Assembly (NCBI GenBank): GCA_900547435.1
Contig: URGO01000032.1
Location: forward strand, 1 to 23,293
Source: an uncultured Parabacteroides sp.
Lineage (GTDB): Bacteria; Bacteroidota; Bacteroidia; Bacteroidales; Tannerellaceae
Direction of reading: 5' to 3'
Length of the DNA: 23,293 nucleotides
Positions within the stretch are counted from its first letter, which is position 1. The number at the start of each line of letters is the position of its first letter. The notes below the pieces were generated by a model, which was not told the origin of the DNA, did no database searches, and worked only from the letters and a program-made list of their open reading frames with translations. Shown here piece after piece: positions 8,100 through 16,613 of this stretch. A program made the position numbers and the translations under genes.

Positions 8100-10145
8100 A
8101 TGAACAGAATTAAGACAATTGTGCTGACCTCGTTAGCCTCGGTAATGGTGGCTCAGGCCGGAAATGAGCAAGAAATTGTAGGGGGAAACTATCTGAATAA
8201 TCGTCAGCCCTTGTTGCAGAAGGATTATATTGAACTGCCTTTGGGGGCTATCCGTGCGGAAGGTTGGATGCAGGAACAATTGGTTCGGATGAAAGAGGGA
8301 ATGACCGGACATTTGGATAAGGTGTATGAGCCGGTGATGGGAGCCCGTAACGGATGGCTCGGAGGTGATGGCGATGTGTGGGAGCGGGGTCCGTATTGGA
8401 TTGACGGATTGTTGCCTTTGGCTTATATCTTGAATGACGAAGCTCTGAAGGAGAAGATAAAACCTTGGGTAGAATGGACATTGGCTTCCCAAAAGCCGGA
8501 TGGTTATTTCGGACCGGATACCGACCGGACTCCGGAACCCGGATTGCAACGGGATAACGCGCGTGACTGGTGGCCCAAGATGGTTATGCTGAAGGTGATG
8601 CAACAATATTATTCAGCTACGGAGGATACGCGCGTGCTGGATTTCTTTACCAAATACTTCAAGTATCAGTTGGCGGAGCTCCCCAAGACCCCGTTAGGCC
8701 ATTGGACTTTCTGGGGAGAGCAGCGCGGAGGCGATAATCTGATGATGGTCTATTGGCTTTACAACATCACCGGAGATAAGTTCTTGTTGGATTTGGGCGA
8801 GTTGATTCATCAGCAGACCTTCAATTGGACGGATATTTTCCTGAACCAAGATCATCTGAGCCAGCAGCATAGTTTGCATTGTGTTAATTTGGGACAAGGA
8901 TTTAAAGAGCCGGTGGTCTATTACCAACAAAATAAGGATCCGAAGCAGATTGAGGCCGTAGAGAGTGCAGTCCGTCAGATTCACAATACGATAGGATTGC
9001 CTACCGGACTATGGGGTGGCGATGAATTGTTGCGCTTTGGTCGTCCTACGGCTGGTTCCGAGTTATGTACGGCGGTCGAGATGATGTATTCGTTGGAAGA
9101 GATTTTGGAGATTACAGGCGGGGTGCAATGGGCGGATTATTTGGAACGGGTGGCTTACAATGCTTTGCCCACGCAGATAACGGACGATTATTCGGCACGC
9201 CAGTATTTCCAGCAATTCAATCAGGTACAGGTTACTCGCGAGTGGCGTGAGTTCTCCACGCCCCATGAAGACACCGATGTGGTGTTCGGGGTTCTGACCG
9301 GATATCCGTGTTGTACTTCCAACCTGCACCAAGGATGGCCTAAGTTCGTACAGAACCTTTGGTATGCTACGGCTGATAATGGTATTGCGGCATTAGTTTA
9401 TGCTCCGTCTAATGTAAAGGCAAAGGTGGCGAACGGTATAGAAGTCAACATTCAGGAGCAGACCAACTATCCGTTTGAGGAAACCATCCAGTTCAACGTT
9501 TCTTTTGCCGATAAAAAGGTTAAACAGGCCTTTTTCCCCTTCCATGTGCGCATTCCGGCCTGGTGTGAGCAACCTGTATTGAAGGTGAATGGGAAACCGG
9601 TACAGACGGATGCTTGTTCCGGACAGATTGCACGGGTGAATCGTGAATGGAAAGAAGGGGATGTCCTGACATTGGAACTCCCGATGAAGGTAGCGGTGAG
9701 CCGTTGGTATGATAACGGGGCGGTGGTAGAACGTGGTCCGTTATTGTATGCTTTGAAGATGGATGAGAAATGGGTGAAGAAAACCATGGAGCCGGAAAAG
9801 GTGCGCGAGTATGGCGAGTGGTATTATGAGGTAACATCTGATACGCCTTGGAACTATGCTCTTTCTTCCCGCTTGTTTGATCCGAATAAGATTCAGGAGA
9901 ATTTCATCGTAGAGAAATCGGATAAGATTGCAGATTATCCATGGAATGTGGAGAATGCGCCAATCACCATCAAGACCAAGGCTAAACGGTTGAACAACTG
10001 GACGGTAGTGCGTGGTTCGGCCGGCCCGATTTCTTATTTCACTCAACAGGGCAATGATATGGGAGATGAGGTAGAGACTATCGAGTTGATTCCATACGGA
10101 TGTACCACGCTTCGTGTTGCTGAGTTCCCCGTAAGGTGGTATTGA
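8100..10145 (+). CDS. GH127/DUF1680-family glycoside hydrolase (beta-L-arabinofuranosidase-like), secreted
   Basis: The 681-residue product has a signal peptide cleaved near AQAG (about residue 20). It then has the (alpha/alpha)6-barrel sequence of the DUF1680 family: WIDGLLPLAYIL near 100-111, KPDGYFGP near 132-139, and WWPKMVMLKVMQQYY near 157-171. The metal/catalytic set is recognisable: Glu321-x-Cys323 in GSELCTAVEM and Cys404-Cys405 in GYPCCTSN. This matches the Glu-x-Cys plus Cys-Cys arrangement of the GH127 enzyme HypBA1, where a zinc-bound cysteine is the nucleophile. GH127 enzymes remove beta-L-arabinofuranose, though relatives act on other sugars. Probable role: periplasmic trimming of oligosaccharides from the same locus. 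Parts of this gene are noticeably richer in G+C than the four genes upstream. Confidence 0.82.
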   Translation: MNRIKTIVLTSLASVMVAQAGNEQEIVGGNYLNNRQPLLQKDYIELPLGAIRAEGWMQEQLVRMKEGMTGHLDKVYEPVMGARNGWLGGDGDVWERGPYWIDGLLPLAYILNDEALKEKIKPWVEWTLASQKPDGYFGPDTDRTPEPGLQRDNARDWWPKMVMLKVMQQYYSATEDTRVLDFFTKYFKYQLAELPKTPLGHWTFWGEQRGGDNLMMVYWLYNITGDKFLLDLGELIHQQTFNWTDIFLNQDHLSQQHSLHCVNLGQGFKEPVVYYQQNKDPKQIEAVESAVRQIHNTIGLPTGLWGGDELLRFGRPTAGSELCTAVEMMYSLEEILEITGGVQWADYLERVAYNALPTQITDDYSARQYFQQFNQVQVTREWREFSTPHEDTDVVFGVLTGYPCCTSNLHQGWPKFVQNLWYATADNGIAALVYAPSNVKAKVANGIEVNIQEQTNYPFEETIQFNVSFADKKVKQAFFPFHVRIPAWCEQPVLKVNGKPVQTDACSGQIARVNREWKEGDVLTLELPMKVAVSRWYDNGAVVERGPLLYALKMDEKWVKKTMEPEKVREYGEWYYEVTSDTPWNYALSSRLFDPNKIQENFIVEKSDKIADYPWNVENAPITIKTKAKRLNNWTVVRGSAGPISYFTQQGNDMGDEVETIELIPYGCTTLRVAEFPVRWY

Positions 10146-10159
10146 TGTTGTAGGGGTTA

Positions 10160-10273
10160 GTAGTTAGTAGTTGGTAGTTGGTAGTTAGAATCTGGAATAT
10201 AGTGGTTAGGATTTAGAAAGGATTGTTTTTCTAACTTTTAATTTTCAGCTACTAACTACCAACTACTAACTAC
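10160..10273. repeat. Long inverted repeat of TAGTTAG/TAGTTGG units after the GH127-like gene
   Basis: GTAGTTAGTAGTTGGTAGTT at 10160-10179 is perfectly complementary to 10254-10273. The left arm lies in a short direct-repeat tract (units such as TAGTTAG and TAGTTGG, about 10156-10188). It begins 14 bases after the stop at 10143-10145. The 74-base loop holds a smaller GTTAG/CTAAC repeat. It may act as a two-way terminator or 3'-end protector for the upstream gene. Confidence 0.8.
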
Positions 10274-10347
10274 TTTAAAAAAACATCGGCATAAACGAAA
10301 ACGAATATAGGCATGAATTTTTGGAAAAAAGGCTTGCTTTTCTGCGC

Positions 10348-10378
10348 TTTGTTTTTCTATTAAAAAAAACTATCTTTG
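10348..10378 (+). promoter_or_regulatory. trpS promoter (TTTG, 19-base spacer, TATCTTTG)
   Basis: TTTG at 10348-10351 and TATCTTTG at 10371-10378 are separated by exactly 19 bases, matching the Bacteroidetes primary-sigma consensus TTTG-N19-21-TAnnTTTG. Transcription should start about 10385, giving a leader of about 25 bases before ATG 10410. Confidence 0.85.
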
Positions 10379-10409
10379 CGGGCGTTGAATCATTTAAGAA
10401 AAATAGATT

Positions 10410-11459
10410 ATGGAAATAGTAGTAAGTGGCATTCGTCCGACCGGGAATCTCCATTTGGGGAATTATTTCGGTGCCGTGAAAGGCTTTTTGCAGATGCAAC
10501 ATGAGTATAAATGTTTGTTCTTCATAGCCGATTGGCATGCGTTGACCACCAATCCGCATCCGGAAGATATCCGCAAAAGCGCGAACACCATCTTGTCGGA
10601 GTATTTGGCTTGTGGCATAGACCCGGAGATTGCGCCGATTTATATACAGAGTGATGTTCCTGAAACCGCAGAACTTTATTTGTATCTGAATATGAATGCC
10701 GGTATCGGGGAGTTGATGCGTACTACCTCCTTCAAGGACAAAGCGCGCCAGCAATTGCACATTGACCGGGTGCATACCACGGAGGGCGATGTGGAGCATG
10801 AGATTTTTAATGAAGGAAATAAGCACAGCGTGAGTGCGGGATTGCTGACTTATCCCACGTTGATGGCGGCTGATATCATTATCCATAAGGCCGTGAAGGT
10901 GCCGGTCGGGAAAGACCAGGAGCAGAACATGGAGATGGCACGTCGCTTTGCACGTCGGTTTAATCAGACTTACGGGGTGGATTTCTTCCCGGAACCGGCT
11001 TCGTTCTACTATTCGCACAAAGCCGTGAAGGTGCCGGGATTGGATGGCTCCGGAAAGATGGGCAAGAGCGAGGGAAATGCTATTTATTTGGTGGATGATG
11101 AGAAGACTATCCGGAAGAAAGTGATGAAGGCGGTAACCGATTCCGGTCCTACCGAGCCGAATAGCGTGAAGCCCGAACCGATAGCTAACCTCTTCTCAAT
11201 GATGGAGATTGTTTCATCGAAAGAGACCTACGATTATTTTAATGAAAAATATAATGCGTGTGAGATTCGCTATGGAGATATGAAGAAGCAATTGGCGGAA
11301 GATATCAATAACTTCTGCGCTCCAATTCGTGAACGTATTCTGGATATCCGTTCAAATGAGGAATATCTGGCTAAAGTAGCCCGCATGGGAGCCGAGAAAG
11401 CTCGTGAGAGTGCTTCGAAGACCCTGAACGAGGTAAGAAAGATTATTGGATTCAGATAA
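10410..11459 (+). CDS. trpS: Tryptophan--tRNA ligase
   Basis: The 349-residue cytoplasmic class I aminoacyl-tRNA synthetase attaches tryptophan to tRNA-Trp using ATP. The HIGH motif is HLGN (residues 15-18, in TGNLHLGNYFG). The KMSKS motif is KMGKS (216-220, in LDGSGKMGKSEGNAIYL), with GKDQ at 167-170 and ADWHALTT near 40-47. Length and motifs are normal for bacterial TrpS. It has its own consensus promoter, so it is independent of the upstream glycan locus. The stop TAA (11457-11459) runs directly into a long palindrome, so the signalling genes downstream are probably not strongly co-transcribed. No T-box or attenuator-like leader is seen. Confidence 0.97.
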   Translation: MEIVVSGIRPTGNLHLGNYFGAVKGFLQMQHEYKCLFFIADWHALTTNPHPEDIRKSANTILSEYLACGIDPEIAPIYIQSDVPETAELYLYLNMNAGIGELMRTTSFKDKARQQLHIDRVHTTEGDVEHEIFNEGNKHSVSAGLLTYPTLMAADIIIHKAVKVPVGKDQEQNMEMARRFARRFNQTYGVDFFPEPASFYYSHKAVKVPGLDGSGKMGKSEGNAIYLVDDEKTIRKKVMKAVTDSGPTEPNSVKPEPIANLFSMMEIVSSKETYDYFNEKYNACEIRYGDMKKQLAEDINNFCAPIRERILDIRSNEEYLAKVARMGAEKARESASKTLNEVRKIIGFR

Positions 11460-11536
11460 ATTGAAAATTGAAAGTTGAAAATTGAAAATGAATAGAGTCC
11501 TGATAATTTTCAATTTTCAACTTTCAATTTTCAATT
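11459..11536. repeat. Perfect 31-bp inverted repeat between trpS and the sigma factor gene
   Basis: Positions 11459-11489 (built of ATTGAAA and GTTGAAA units) are perfectly complementary to 11506-11536, with a 16-base loop. The left arm begins with the last base of the trpS stop codon. The structure should fold very stably as RNA or as a DNA cruciform. No T-run follows on the plus strand. The same 31-base left arm recurs exactly at 12047-12077. Confidence 0.92.
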
Positions 11537-11551
11537 AAAAAAAGCCTTTTT

Positions 11552-12052
11552 ATGGTGGATTTCGAGAGTGAGTATAAAAGTCTTTATCGTCCGTTGTGCC
11601 TTTTCGCCTTACAATACACCAATCAGTTAGATGATGCGGAAGATATTGTTCAACAAGCTTTTGCCGATGTATGGGAAAAGTTAAGGAGTGGTATGTCTAT
11701 CTTGAATTTGAAAGCCTACCTATATCAAGCGGTAAAAAACCGTTCCATATTGCAAGCTTCCCAAGAGCGGGTGGAGGTGTTGCAGGATGAATTTCCGGAT
11801 AAAATAGATACGGGAGAGGAGGAGCAAGTCCGTTTGGCGGAGCGGGACGCGCGTTTATGGACGGCTATAGACCATCTGCCTCCCGAACGCCGGCGTATCT
11901 TCTTGCTTTCTAAGCGAGACGGATTGAAATATCAGGAGATTGCCGAAGAGTTGCATATCTCGGTAAAGACGGTAGAGAATCAAATCTCGAAAGCATTGAA
12001 AGCCTTGCGCGAAACGGCTATACGGATTTATACATTCCTCTTTTTGAATTGA
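11552..12052 (+). CDS. ECF-type RNA polymerase sigma-70 factor (FecI-like)
   Basis: The 166-residue product has sigma region 2 near residues 5-45 (SLYRPLCLFALQYTNQLDDA, then EDIVQQAFADVWEKL) and region 4 near 110-157 (LPPERRRIFLLSKRDGLKYQ, then EIAEELHISVKTVENQISKAL, the helix-turn-helix). It lacks regions 1 and 3, as ECF factors do. The next genes encode a FecR-like anti-sigma factor, a TonB receptor with an STN domain and a surface lipoprotein, so it should be released by an outer-membrane signal and then transcribe that module. The last residues (FLFLN) and the stop codon lie at the edge of, and partly inside, a palindromic repeat, so the C-terminus may have been shaped by repeat insertion. 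Confidence 0.92.
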   Translation: MVDFESEYKSLYRPLCLFALQYTNQLDDAEDIVQQAFADVWEKLRSGMSILNLKAYLYQAVKNRSILQASQERVEVLQDEFPDKIDTGEEEQVRLAERDARLWTAIDHLPPERRRIFLLSKRDGLKYQEIAEELHISVKTVENQISKALKALRETAIRIYTFLFLN

Positions 12053-12147
12053 AAATTGAAAGTTGAAAATTGAAAATGGCTTGTGTTGGCTTGTGTGATT
12101 TTGTTTGGATTTGTTAATTTTCAATTTTTAATTCTCAATTTTCAATT
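12047..12147. repeat. Second copy of the ATTGAAA palindrome, overlapping the sigma factor stop codon
   Basis: The left arm at 12047-12077 is identical over 31 bases to the arm at 11459-11489. The right arm at 12117-12147 pairs with it with three mismatches, across a 39-base loop. The sigma factor stop TGA (12050-12052) lies inside the left arm. Confidence 0.9.
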
Positions 12148-12234
12148 TAGTGAGTAGGGGTTTTTCCCTTTTTCTTGTCTTATAGGTGAAATAACGAAAA
12201 AGGAAACTTTATAAGAAGAGAGAAAGATAGGGAT

Positions 12235-12302
12235 AAGTTGACGAGTTAACAAGGCTTTAGGAATGTTTCTTGTCAACTTGTTCCTTTGTTTACTTGTCAA
12301 TT
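12235..12302. repeat. Imperfect inverted repeat of GTTGACAAG/GTTAACAAG units ahead of the FecR-like gene
   Basis: AAGTTGACGAGTTAACAAGG at 12235-12254 pairs imperfectly with CCTTTGTTTACTTGTCAATT at 12283-12302. A second CTTGTCAACTTGTT unit lies at 12270-12282; its GTCAACTT (12272-12279) pairs perfectly with AAGTTGAC (12235-12242). It ends 14 bases before ATG 12317. It is a different sequence from the ATTGAAA repeat but has the same design. No clear TAnnTTTG promoter is seen in this 264-base gap. Confidence 0.6.
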
Positions 12303-12316
12303 AAAAAGCGAACGAT

Positions 12317-13147
12317 ATGAGTGAGAAGCAAAAGCATACATTAGAAGAACGAATCGCATTTGTGGCGAGATATTATCGGGAGAATAGTCTGGATGTGGAA
12401 AAGGCATGGCATACATTTGCCTCCGAGAGACATATCCGGCGGGTATTCCGTTTCCCGGTATGGGCGCGAGGCATAGCTGCTGCCATGCTTTTGCTGATAG
12501 CTTTAGGATGTTATTTGATTTATCGGAATAGTCAACCGGACTGGGTGTTGATTACCTCCGCGTCCGGTAAGGTGACAGAGGTTTACTTGCCAGATAGCTC
12601 GCATATTACATTGGCTTCCGGCTCGGAGTTGCGTTACGATGCGAAAACTTTTGGGGAGATGGAACGATATGTAGAGATGAAAGGAAAGGCCTTTTATCGG
12701 GTGAAGCGTCGGGTGGATTGTCCCTTTACGGTTTCCGCACAATCCACACGTGTTACCGTGTTGGGAACCTCTTTCTTGGTTCGGGAAGATACTTCGCTGG
12801 TTGAGGTGCAGGTGAAGAGCGGTCGGGTTCGTTTTGAGGCAGGAAGTCATCAAGAGCTATTATCGGCAGGTATGTCGGCCCGGTATTCGGATGAAGAACA
12901 ACAAATCCGGGTGGAAAAGAAAGAGAGCGAGAATCTTTTATCCTGGCAAAATCAGGAATTGGTTTTCCGGAATACTCCGTTGCCCCAAGTGATACATGAC
13001 TTGGAGATGTGTTATGATGTCCGGATTGCCAATCGGAAATCGGCATCAGACACCTTGCGTCTGACGGCTACATTCCGGGATATGTCGCTGGAAGAGGTTC
13101 TTATGGTTATTAATCAGACATTGGATACAGCATTGAGTGAAGAATGA
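12317..13147 (+). CDS. FecR-family anti-sigma factor
   Basis: The 276-residue inner-membrane protein has a cytoplasmic N-terminus that would bind the sigma factor, one membrane helix near residues 49-69 (WARGIAAAMLLLIALGCYLI), then a periplasmic FecR domain (about 77-190: SGKVTEVYLPDSSHITLASG, TRVTVLGTSFLVRED, VEVQVKSGRVRFE). It ends with a DUF4974-like part (LVFRNTPLPQVIHDLEMCYD to the end). In FecR systems the periplasmic part contacts the receptor's signalling domain and relays substrate occupancy to the sigma factor. Its stop overlaps the receptor's start (ATGA at 13144-13147), so the two are translationally coupled. Confidence 0.92.
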   Translation: MSEKQKHTLEERIAFVARYYRENSLDVEKAWHTFASERHIRRVFRFPVWARGIAAAMLLLIALGCYLIYRNSQPDWVLITSASGKVTEVYLPDSSHITLASGSELRYDAKTFGEMERYVEMKGKAFYRVKRRVDCPFTVSAQSTRVTVLGTSFLVREDTSLVEVQVKSGRVRFEAGSHQELLSAGMSARYSDEEQQIRVEKKESENLLSWQNQELVFRNTPLPQVIHDLEMCYDVRIANRKSASDTLRLTATFRDMSLEEVLMVINQTLDTALSEE

Positions 13148-15543
13148 TACGATTGGGAAAACAAGTGTTGGTATGTCTGGCTTTTCTGTTCGGGGTGTTA
13201 CAATCAGTTCGGGCGGAAGATGAACCGGTTATCTCTTTTACTGTCCGCCAGACTCCGATAGAGAATGTGTTGCTGGAGATAGAAAAGCAAGCCGGGGTGC
13301 ATATCTCTTTTGAATCTTCCTTATTGAGGAATATCCCTCCGGTAACCCTTTCTGTCCGGAACCAGTCGTTATCCGTATGTCTTTATGAGTTGTTTTATAA
13401 TTATGAGATAGAGTGGCTGGTTACGGGAAATTATCTGATTTTGAAACACAAATCAGATACTTTTTCTCCTCAGGATTCGATAAAATTAATATCCCTTCAA
13501 GAATTTATCGTAGAGGCCGACAGCCTTCGGAATGCCGATGTGCTGACCGATGAACCGGGTAAAGAGGTGCTTTCCGGAAAGCAGCTTCTGAAGATTCCTG
13601 CCATGATGAGCCAACCGGACTTAATCAAGGGCATCCAGCAATTGCCGGGCGTGGCTATGGGCATGGAGGGGATGAGCGGAATGTATGTCCGGGGTGGGAA
13701 CAATGACGAGAATCTGTTCCTGATTGACGGTATGCCGGTTTATCAGGTGAGTCATGTGGTCGGACTCTTTTCTGCATTCAATCCGGATGCGGTCAATAAG
13801 TTGGATTTCTATAAAGGGTATTTCCCGGCCAGGTATGACGGGCGCCTTTCATCGGTTACGGATATCCAGACCAAACAAGGTGATATGAAAAGGTGGCACG
13901 GGAGTATCGGAGTCGGATTGATTCAGGGTAACGCCCATCTGGAAGGTCCGTTGATAAAAGACAAGCTTTCGTTTCATTTCGCTATGCGGCGTTCGTGGGC
14001 GGATTTGATTACGGCCCCGACCTTTGCTATTTTAAACCGGACACGGATGAAGGAATATCCTGCTAATCCACGTTATGCATTTCATGACATCAATGCCCGG
14101 ATGGATTATGTGAAAGGACGTAGTCGTTTCTCTTTGGGCGTATATTCCGGGGATGATTTGTTTCGGATGACAATAGAAGACAAAACGTTTCCGAGATATT
14201 ATTCCAAAGACAAATGGCGTGTGCGTTGGGGAAACTTTGCTTCGGTGCTGAACTGGCATTATCAGATGCGGGAGAAGCTGGAAAGCAAGTTTACAGCTTC
14301 TTATACACGTTATCGAAGCAAGCTCTTTTATAGTCAGACGGATAGTAATGAGGGGTATACGCAAACACCGGTATATACCGAATCCGCGACGGTCTCCGGG
14401 ATAGATGACGGGCGCCTTTCCTGGGTACTGACTTATCATCCTTCTAAGTTGCATCAGATTCAGGCGGGAATATCTACGCGCCTCCAGGCTTTCCGTCCGG
14501 AATATATGGAATTTTTGCAGGCGGATATTATCTCTTCGGAAGGAGATAGTTGGGGAAATATCCAGGAACGCCAGCAGAATCGGATCCGAATGATAGGAAA
14601 TGAGACGGTGCTTTTCTTGTCAGACCGTTTCCATCCTATTCAGCATCTGCGTATAGATGCCGGACTCTCCTTTGCTACCTTTTATTTGAAGCATAAATTA
14701 TATGCTCATCTTTCTCCGCGTATATCCATGCGTTATCTGATAGACCATCATTGGTCGGCCAAGCTGGCTTATTCTCGGATGACCCAACCGGTGCATCTGA
14801 TTCCGGCTACCTATCTGGACCTTCCGACGGATATCTGGATGCCGAGCACAGATAAGGTGAAGCCTTCGGTTTCCGACCAAATTTCTATCGGATTGCATTA
14901 TTCTCCGAACCGGGAGTATAGCTTCTCAATGGAGGCTTATTATAAAAATATGCAGCATTTGTCGGACTTCAAACCGTGGGTGGGGCGTTTCCCAGACGGG
15001 ATGGCATGGGAAGACAAGTTGATACAAGGTAAAGGACGGGCTTACGGAACGGAATGGATTGTGCGGAAAAACCAAGGGAAATTCACCGGATGGATTGGCT
15101 ATACACTCTCTTGGGCTGACCGCCAGTTTGCCGAGATTAATGACGGGAAACGTTTCCCGTCCCGTTTTGATAACCGGCACAAATTGAATCTGGTTGCCTC
15201 TTATCGGCCCAGCAAAAAGGTCGAACTGAATGCGTCTTGGGTTTATTCCAAAGGAAATTGGATGACGCTGAATCCTTATGGAGATAGTTTGGTAGAGGAC
15301 TTGAAGCGGAATAATTACCAGCTCCCCGATTATCATCGGTTGGACTTGGGGGTGAATATTTACCTTACCACCAAGAAAGGACATACCGGTATCTGGAATA
15401 TCGGTATCTATAATGCTTATTGCCGGAAGAATCCATTTCTGGCTTGGACCGAAGATTATGATGAGGAAATCCGGAAAATTAAAGTTCGCCAGCTGAGTAT
15501 ATTCCCGATTATTCCTTCGTTCTCTTATACGTATAAATTTTGA
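13144..15543 (+). CDS. TonB-dependent receptor with N-terminal STN signalling domain (FecA-like transducer)
   Basis: The 799-residue outer-membrane protein has a signal peptide (cleavage near SVRA, residue 24), then an STN domain at about 29-100 (FTVRQTPIENVLLEIEKQAG to GNYLILK). The plug domain follows at about 145-245 (QPDLIKGIQQLPGVAMGMEG, MYVRGGNNDENLFLIDGMPV, YFPARYDGRLSSVTDI), then a beta-barrel to the end (SYTYKF). There is no carboxypeptidase-like domain between STN and plug, unlike SusC proteins. The STN domain marks it as a receptor that both imports a ligand and signals to the FecR-like protein encoded just before it. The ligand is unknown; nothing in the sequence points specifically to iron or to a glycan. 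It pairs with the DUF4249 lipoprotein that starts 6 bases after its stop. Confidence 0.92.
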   Translation: MIRLGKQVLVCLAFLFGVLQSVRAEDEPVISFTVRQTPIENVLLEIEKQAGVHISFESSLLRNIPPVTLSVRNQSLSVCLYELFYNYEIEWLVTGNYLILKHKSDTFSPQDSIKLISLQEFIVEADSLRNADVLTDEPGKEVLSGKQLLKIPAMMSQPDLIKGIQQLPGVAMGMEGMSGMYVRGGNNDENLFLIDGMPVYQVSHVVGLFSAFNPDAVNKLDFYKGYFPARYDGRLSSVTDIQTKQGDMKRWHGSIGVGLIQGNAHLEGPLIKDKLSFHFAMRRSWADLITAPTFAILNRTRMKEYPANPRYAFHDINARMDYVKGRSRFSLGVYSGDDLFRMTIEDKTFPRYYSKDKWRVRWGNFASVLNWHYQMREKLESKFTASYTRYRSKLFYSQTDSNEGYTQTPVYTESATVSGIDDGRLSWVLTYHPSKLHQIQAGISTRLQAFRPEYMEFLQADIISSEGDSWGNIQERQQNRIRMIGNETVLFLSDRFHPIQHLRIDAGLSFATFYLKHKLYAHLSPRISMRYLIDHHWSAKLAYSRMTQPVHLIPATYLDLPTDIWMPSTDKVKPSVSDQISIGLHYSPNREYSFSMEAYYKNMQHLSDFKPWVGRFPDGMAWEDKLIQGKGRAYGTEWIVRKNQGKFTGWIGYTLSWADRQFAEINDGKRFPSRFDNRHKLNLVASYRPSKKVELNASWVYSKGNWMTLNPYGDSLVEDLKRNNYQLPDYHRLDLGVNIYLTTKKGHTGIWNIGIYNAYCRKNPFLAWTEDYDEEIRKIKVRQLSIFPIIPSFSYTYKF

Positions 15544-15549
15544 TGGATT

Positions 15550-16593
15550 ATGAAAAAGATAGTACCCTTGTTTGTTTTCTTGTGTTGTCTGTTGTCTTCT
15601 TGTTGGCAAGATGTGTATGTGGATTGGGATGAAGGCCCGGCACGGCTTTCCCTTACAACACGCCAGCTTTGTGCGGATAGTGCGATACAAGTAGTCATTC
15701 AGCCTGCTTCGCGAGATGATTATGATGCGTATAGGGATTCGTTGCAGTACTATTTGCAGGTCGAACTTAGGGTGAATGGGGTTGAACAAGGCAAAATGTA
15801 TATAGAAGAGGTTACTGATTCGTTATCTTATTTCCCTTATACTACTTATTATACATCCGATTATATTCCGAAAGAGGGGGATAGGATCGAAATCCGGGCT
15901 ACTTGCGAAGGTTTTGAACCGTTTAAGGCCGAGACTCGAATCCCTTCGGTCGTTCCTATTGAAAAACTGGACTATACATGCGAATGTGATACCGCAAGTC
16001 GTTTTATCCGCATAGAGTTGCAACTGACTTTCCAGGACAAACCGACTACGGCGGATTATTATGCGTATAATTATTGGGTGATGATAAAAGATTCGTTGGG
16101 GCAGTTGGTGTATTCCCCTTTTAATTACGGGTATGGTGATAATTCTTTTTGGTTTAGGGGAACGCAAGGTAAGATAGATCCGATTGTGAAATTCCGTCCC
16201 AATACGTTGGACTATATGTTGGACGAGACGAGTGGACTTGATGCCAATTTCTTTGATGATTCGGATATATCCGGTGAGTCTTACACCTTGAATTTCTCTT
16301 TTTCGGGAAGTTTTGGCGGTTACATATTTAATGGACAATATGATGAATATGTCTCGATCCTTCCGGATACCTTGTATGTCCAGCCCGTTTTGATTTCCAT
16401 GTCCCAAGATTATTATTACTATAATATCTCTTCATGGGCATCTCAGGGACTCTTAATAGGCAGTCTGACAGAAGTCGGATTGTCTGATCCCATTAAAGAA
16501 TATAGCAATGTGGATGGTGGAGTAGGGGTGCTTTATGGGTGTAATCGGAGTTCTGCATTGCTTGAAATAGTCACCAAAGACTATTGGGAATAA
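15550..16593 (+). CDS. DUF4249-family outer-membrane lipoprotein
   Basis: The 347-residue product has a clear lipoprotein signal (LCCLLSSC, Cys18). The body is rich in aromatic and acidic residues, without transmembrane segments. The closing segment (GSLTEVGLSDPIKEYSNVDG, then GVGVLYG) matches the usual ending of DUF4249 proteins. These are almost always encoded next to a TonB-dependent receptor, as here, and are thought to work with it at the cell surface, perhaps as a ligand-capturing partner in place of SusD. Their biochemical role is not established. It is the last gene of the signalling module and is followed after 20 bases by a two-way terminator-like hairpin. Confidence 0.82.
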   Translation: MKKIVPLFVFLCCLLSSCWQDVYVDWDEGPARLSLTTRQLCADSAIQVVIQPASRDDYDAYRDSLQYYLQVELRVNGVEQGKMYIEEVTDSLSYFPYTTYYTSDYIPKEGDRIEIRATCEGFEPFKAETRIPSVVPIEKLDYTCECDTASRFIRIELQLTFQDKPTTADYYAYNYWVMIKDSLGQLVYSPFNYGYGDNSFWFRGTQGKIDPIVKFRPNTLDYMLDETSGLDANFFDDSDISGESYTLNFSFSGSFGGYIFNGQYDEYVSILPDTLYVQPVLISMSQDYYYYNISSWASQGLLIGSLTEVGLSDPIKEYSNVDGGVGVLYGCNRSSALLEIVTKDYWE

Positions 16594-16613
16594 GCTCAAA
16601 ACAACTTTTGGAT

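Noticed and set aside
10275..11018. A 247-residue minus-strand open frame over trpS
   Set aside because: It is antisense to a clearly conserved tRNA synthetase and shows no recognisable domain.
14926..15789. A 287-residue minus-strand open frame across the receptor/DUF4249 junction
   Set aside because: It is antisense to two well-supported genes and has low-complexity, isoleucine-rich content without a recognisable motif.
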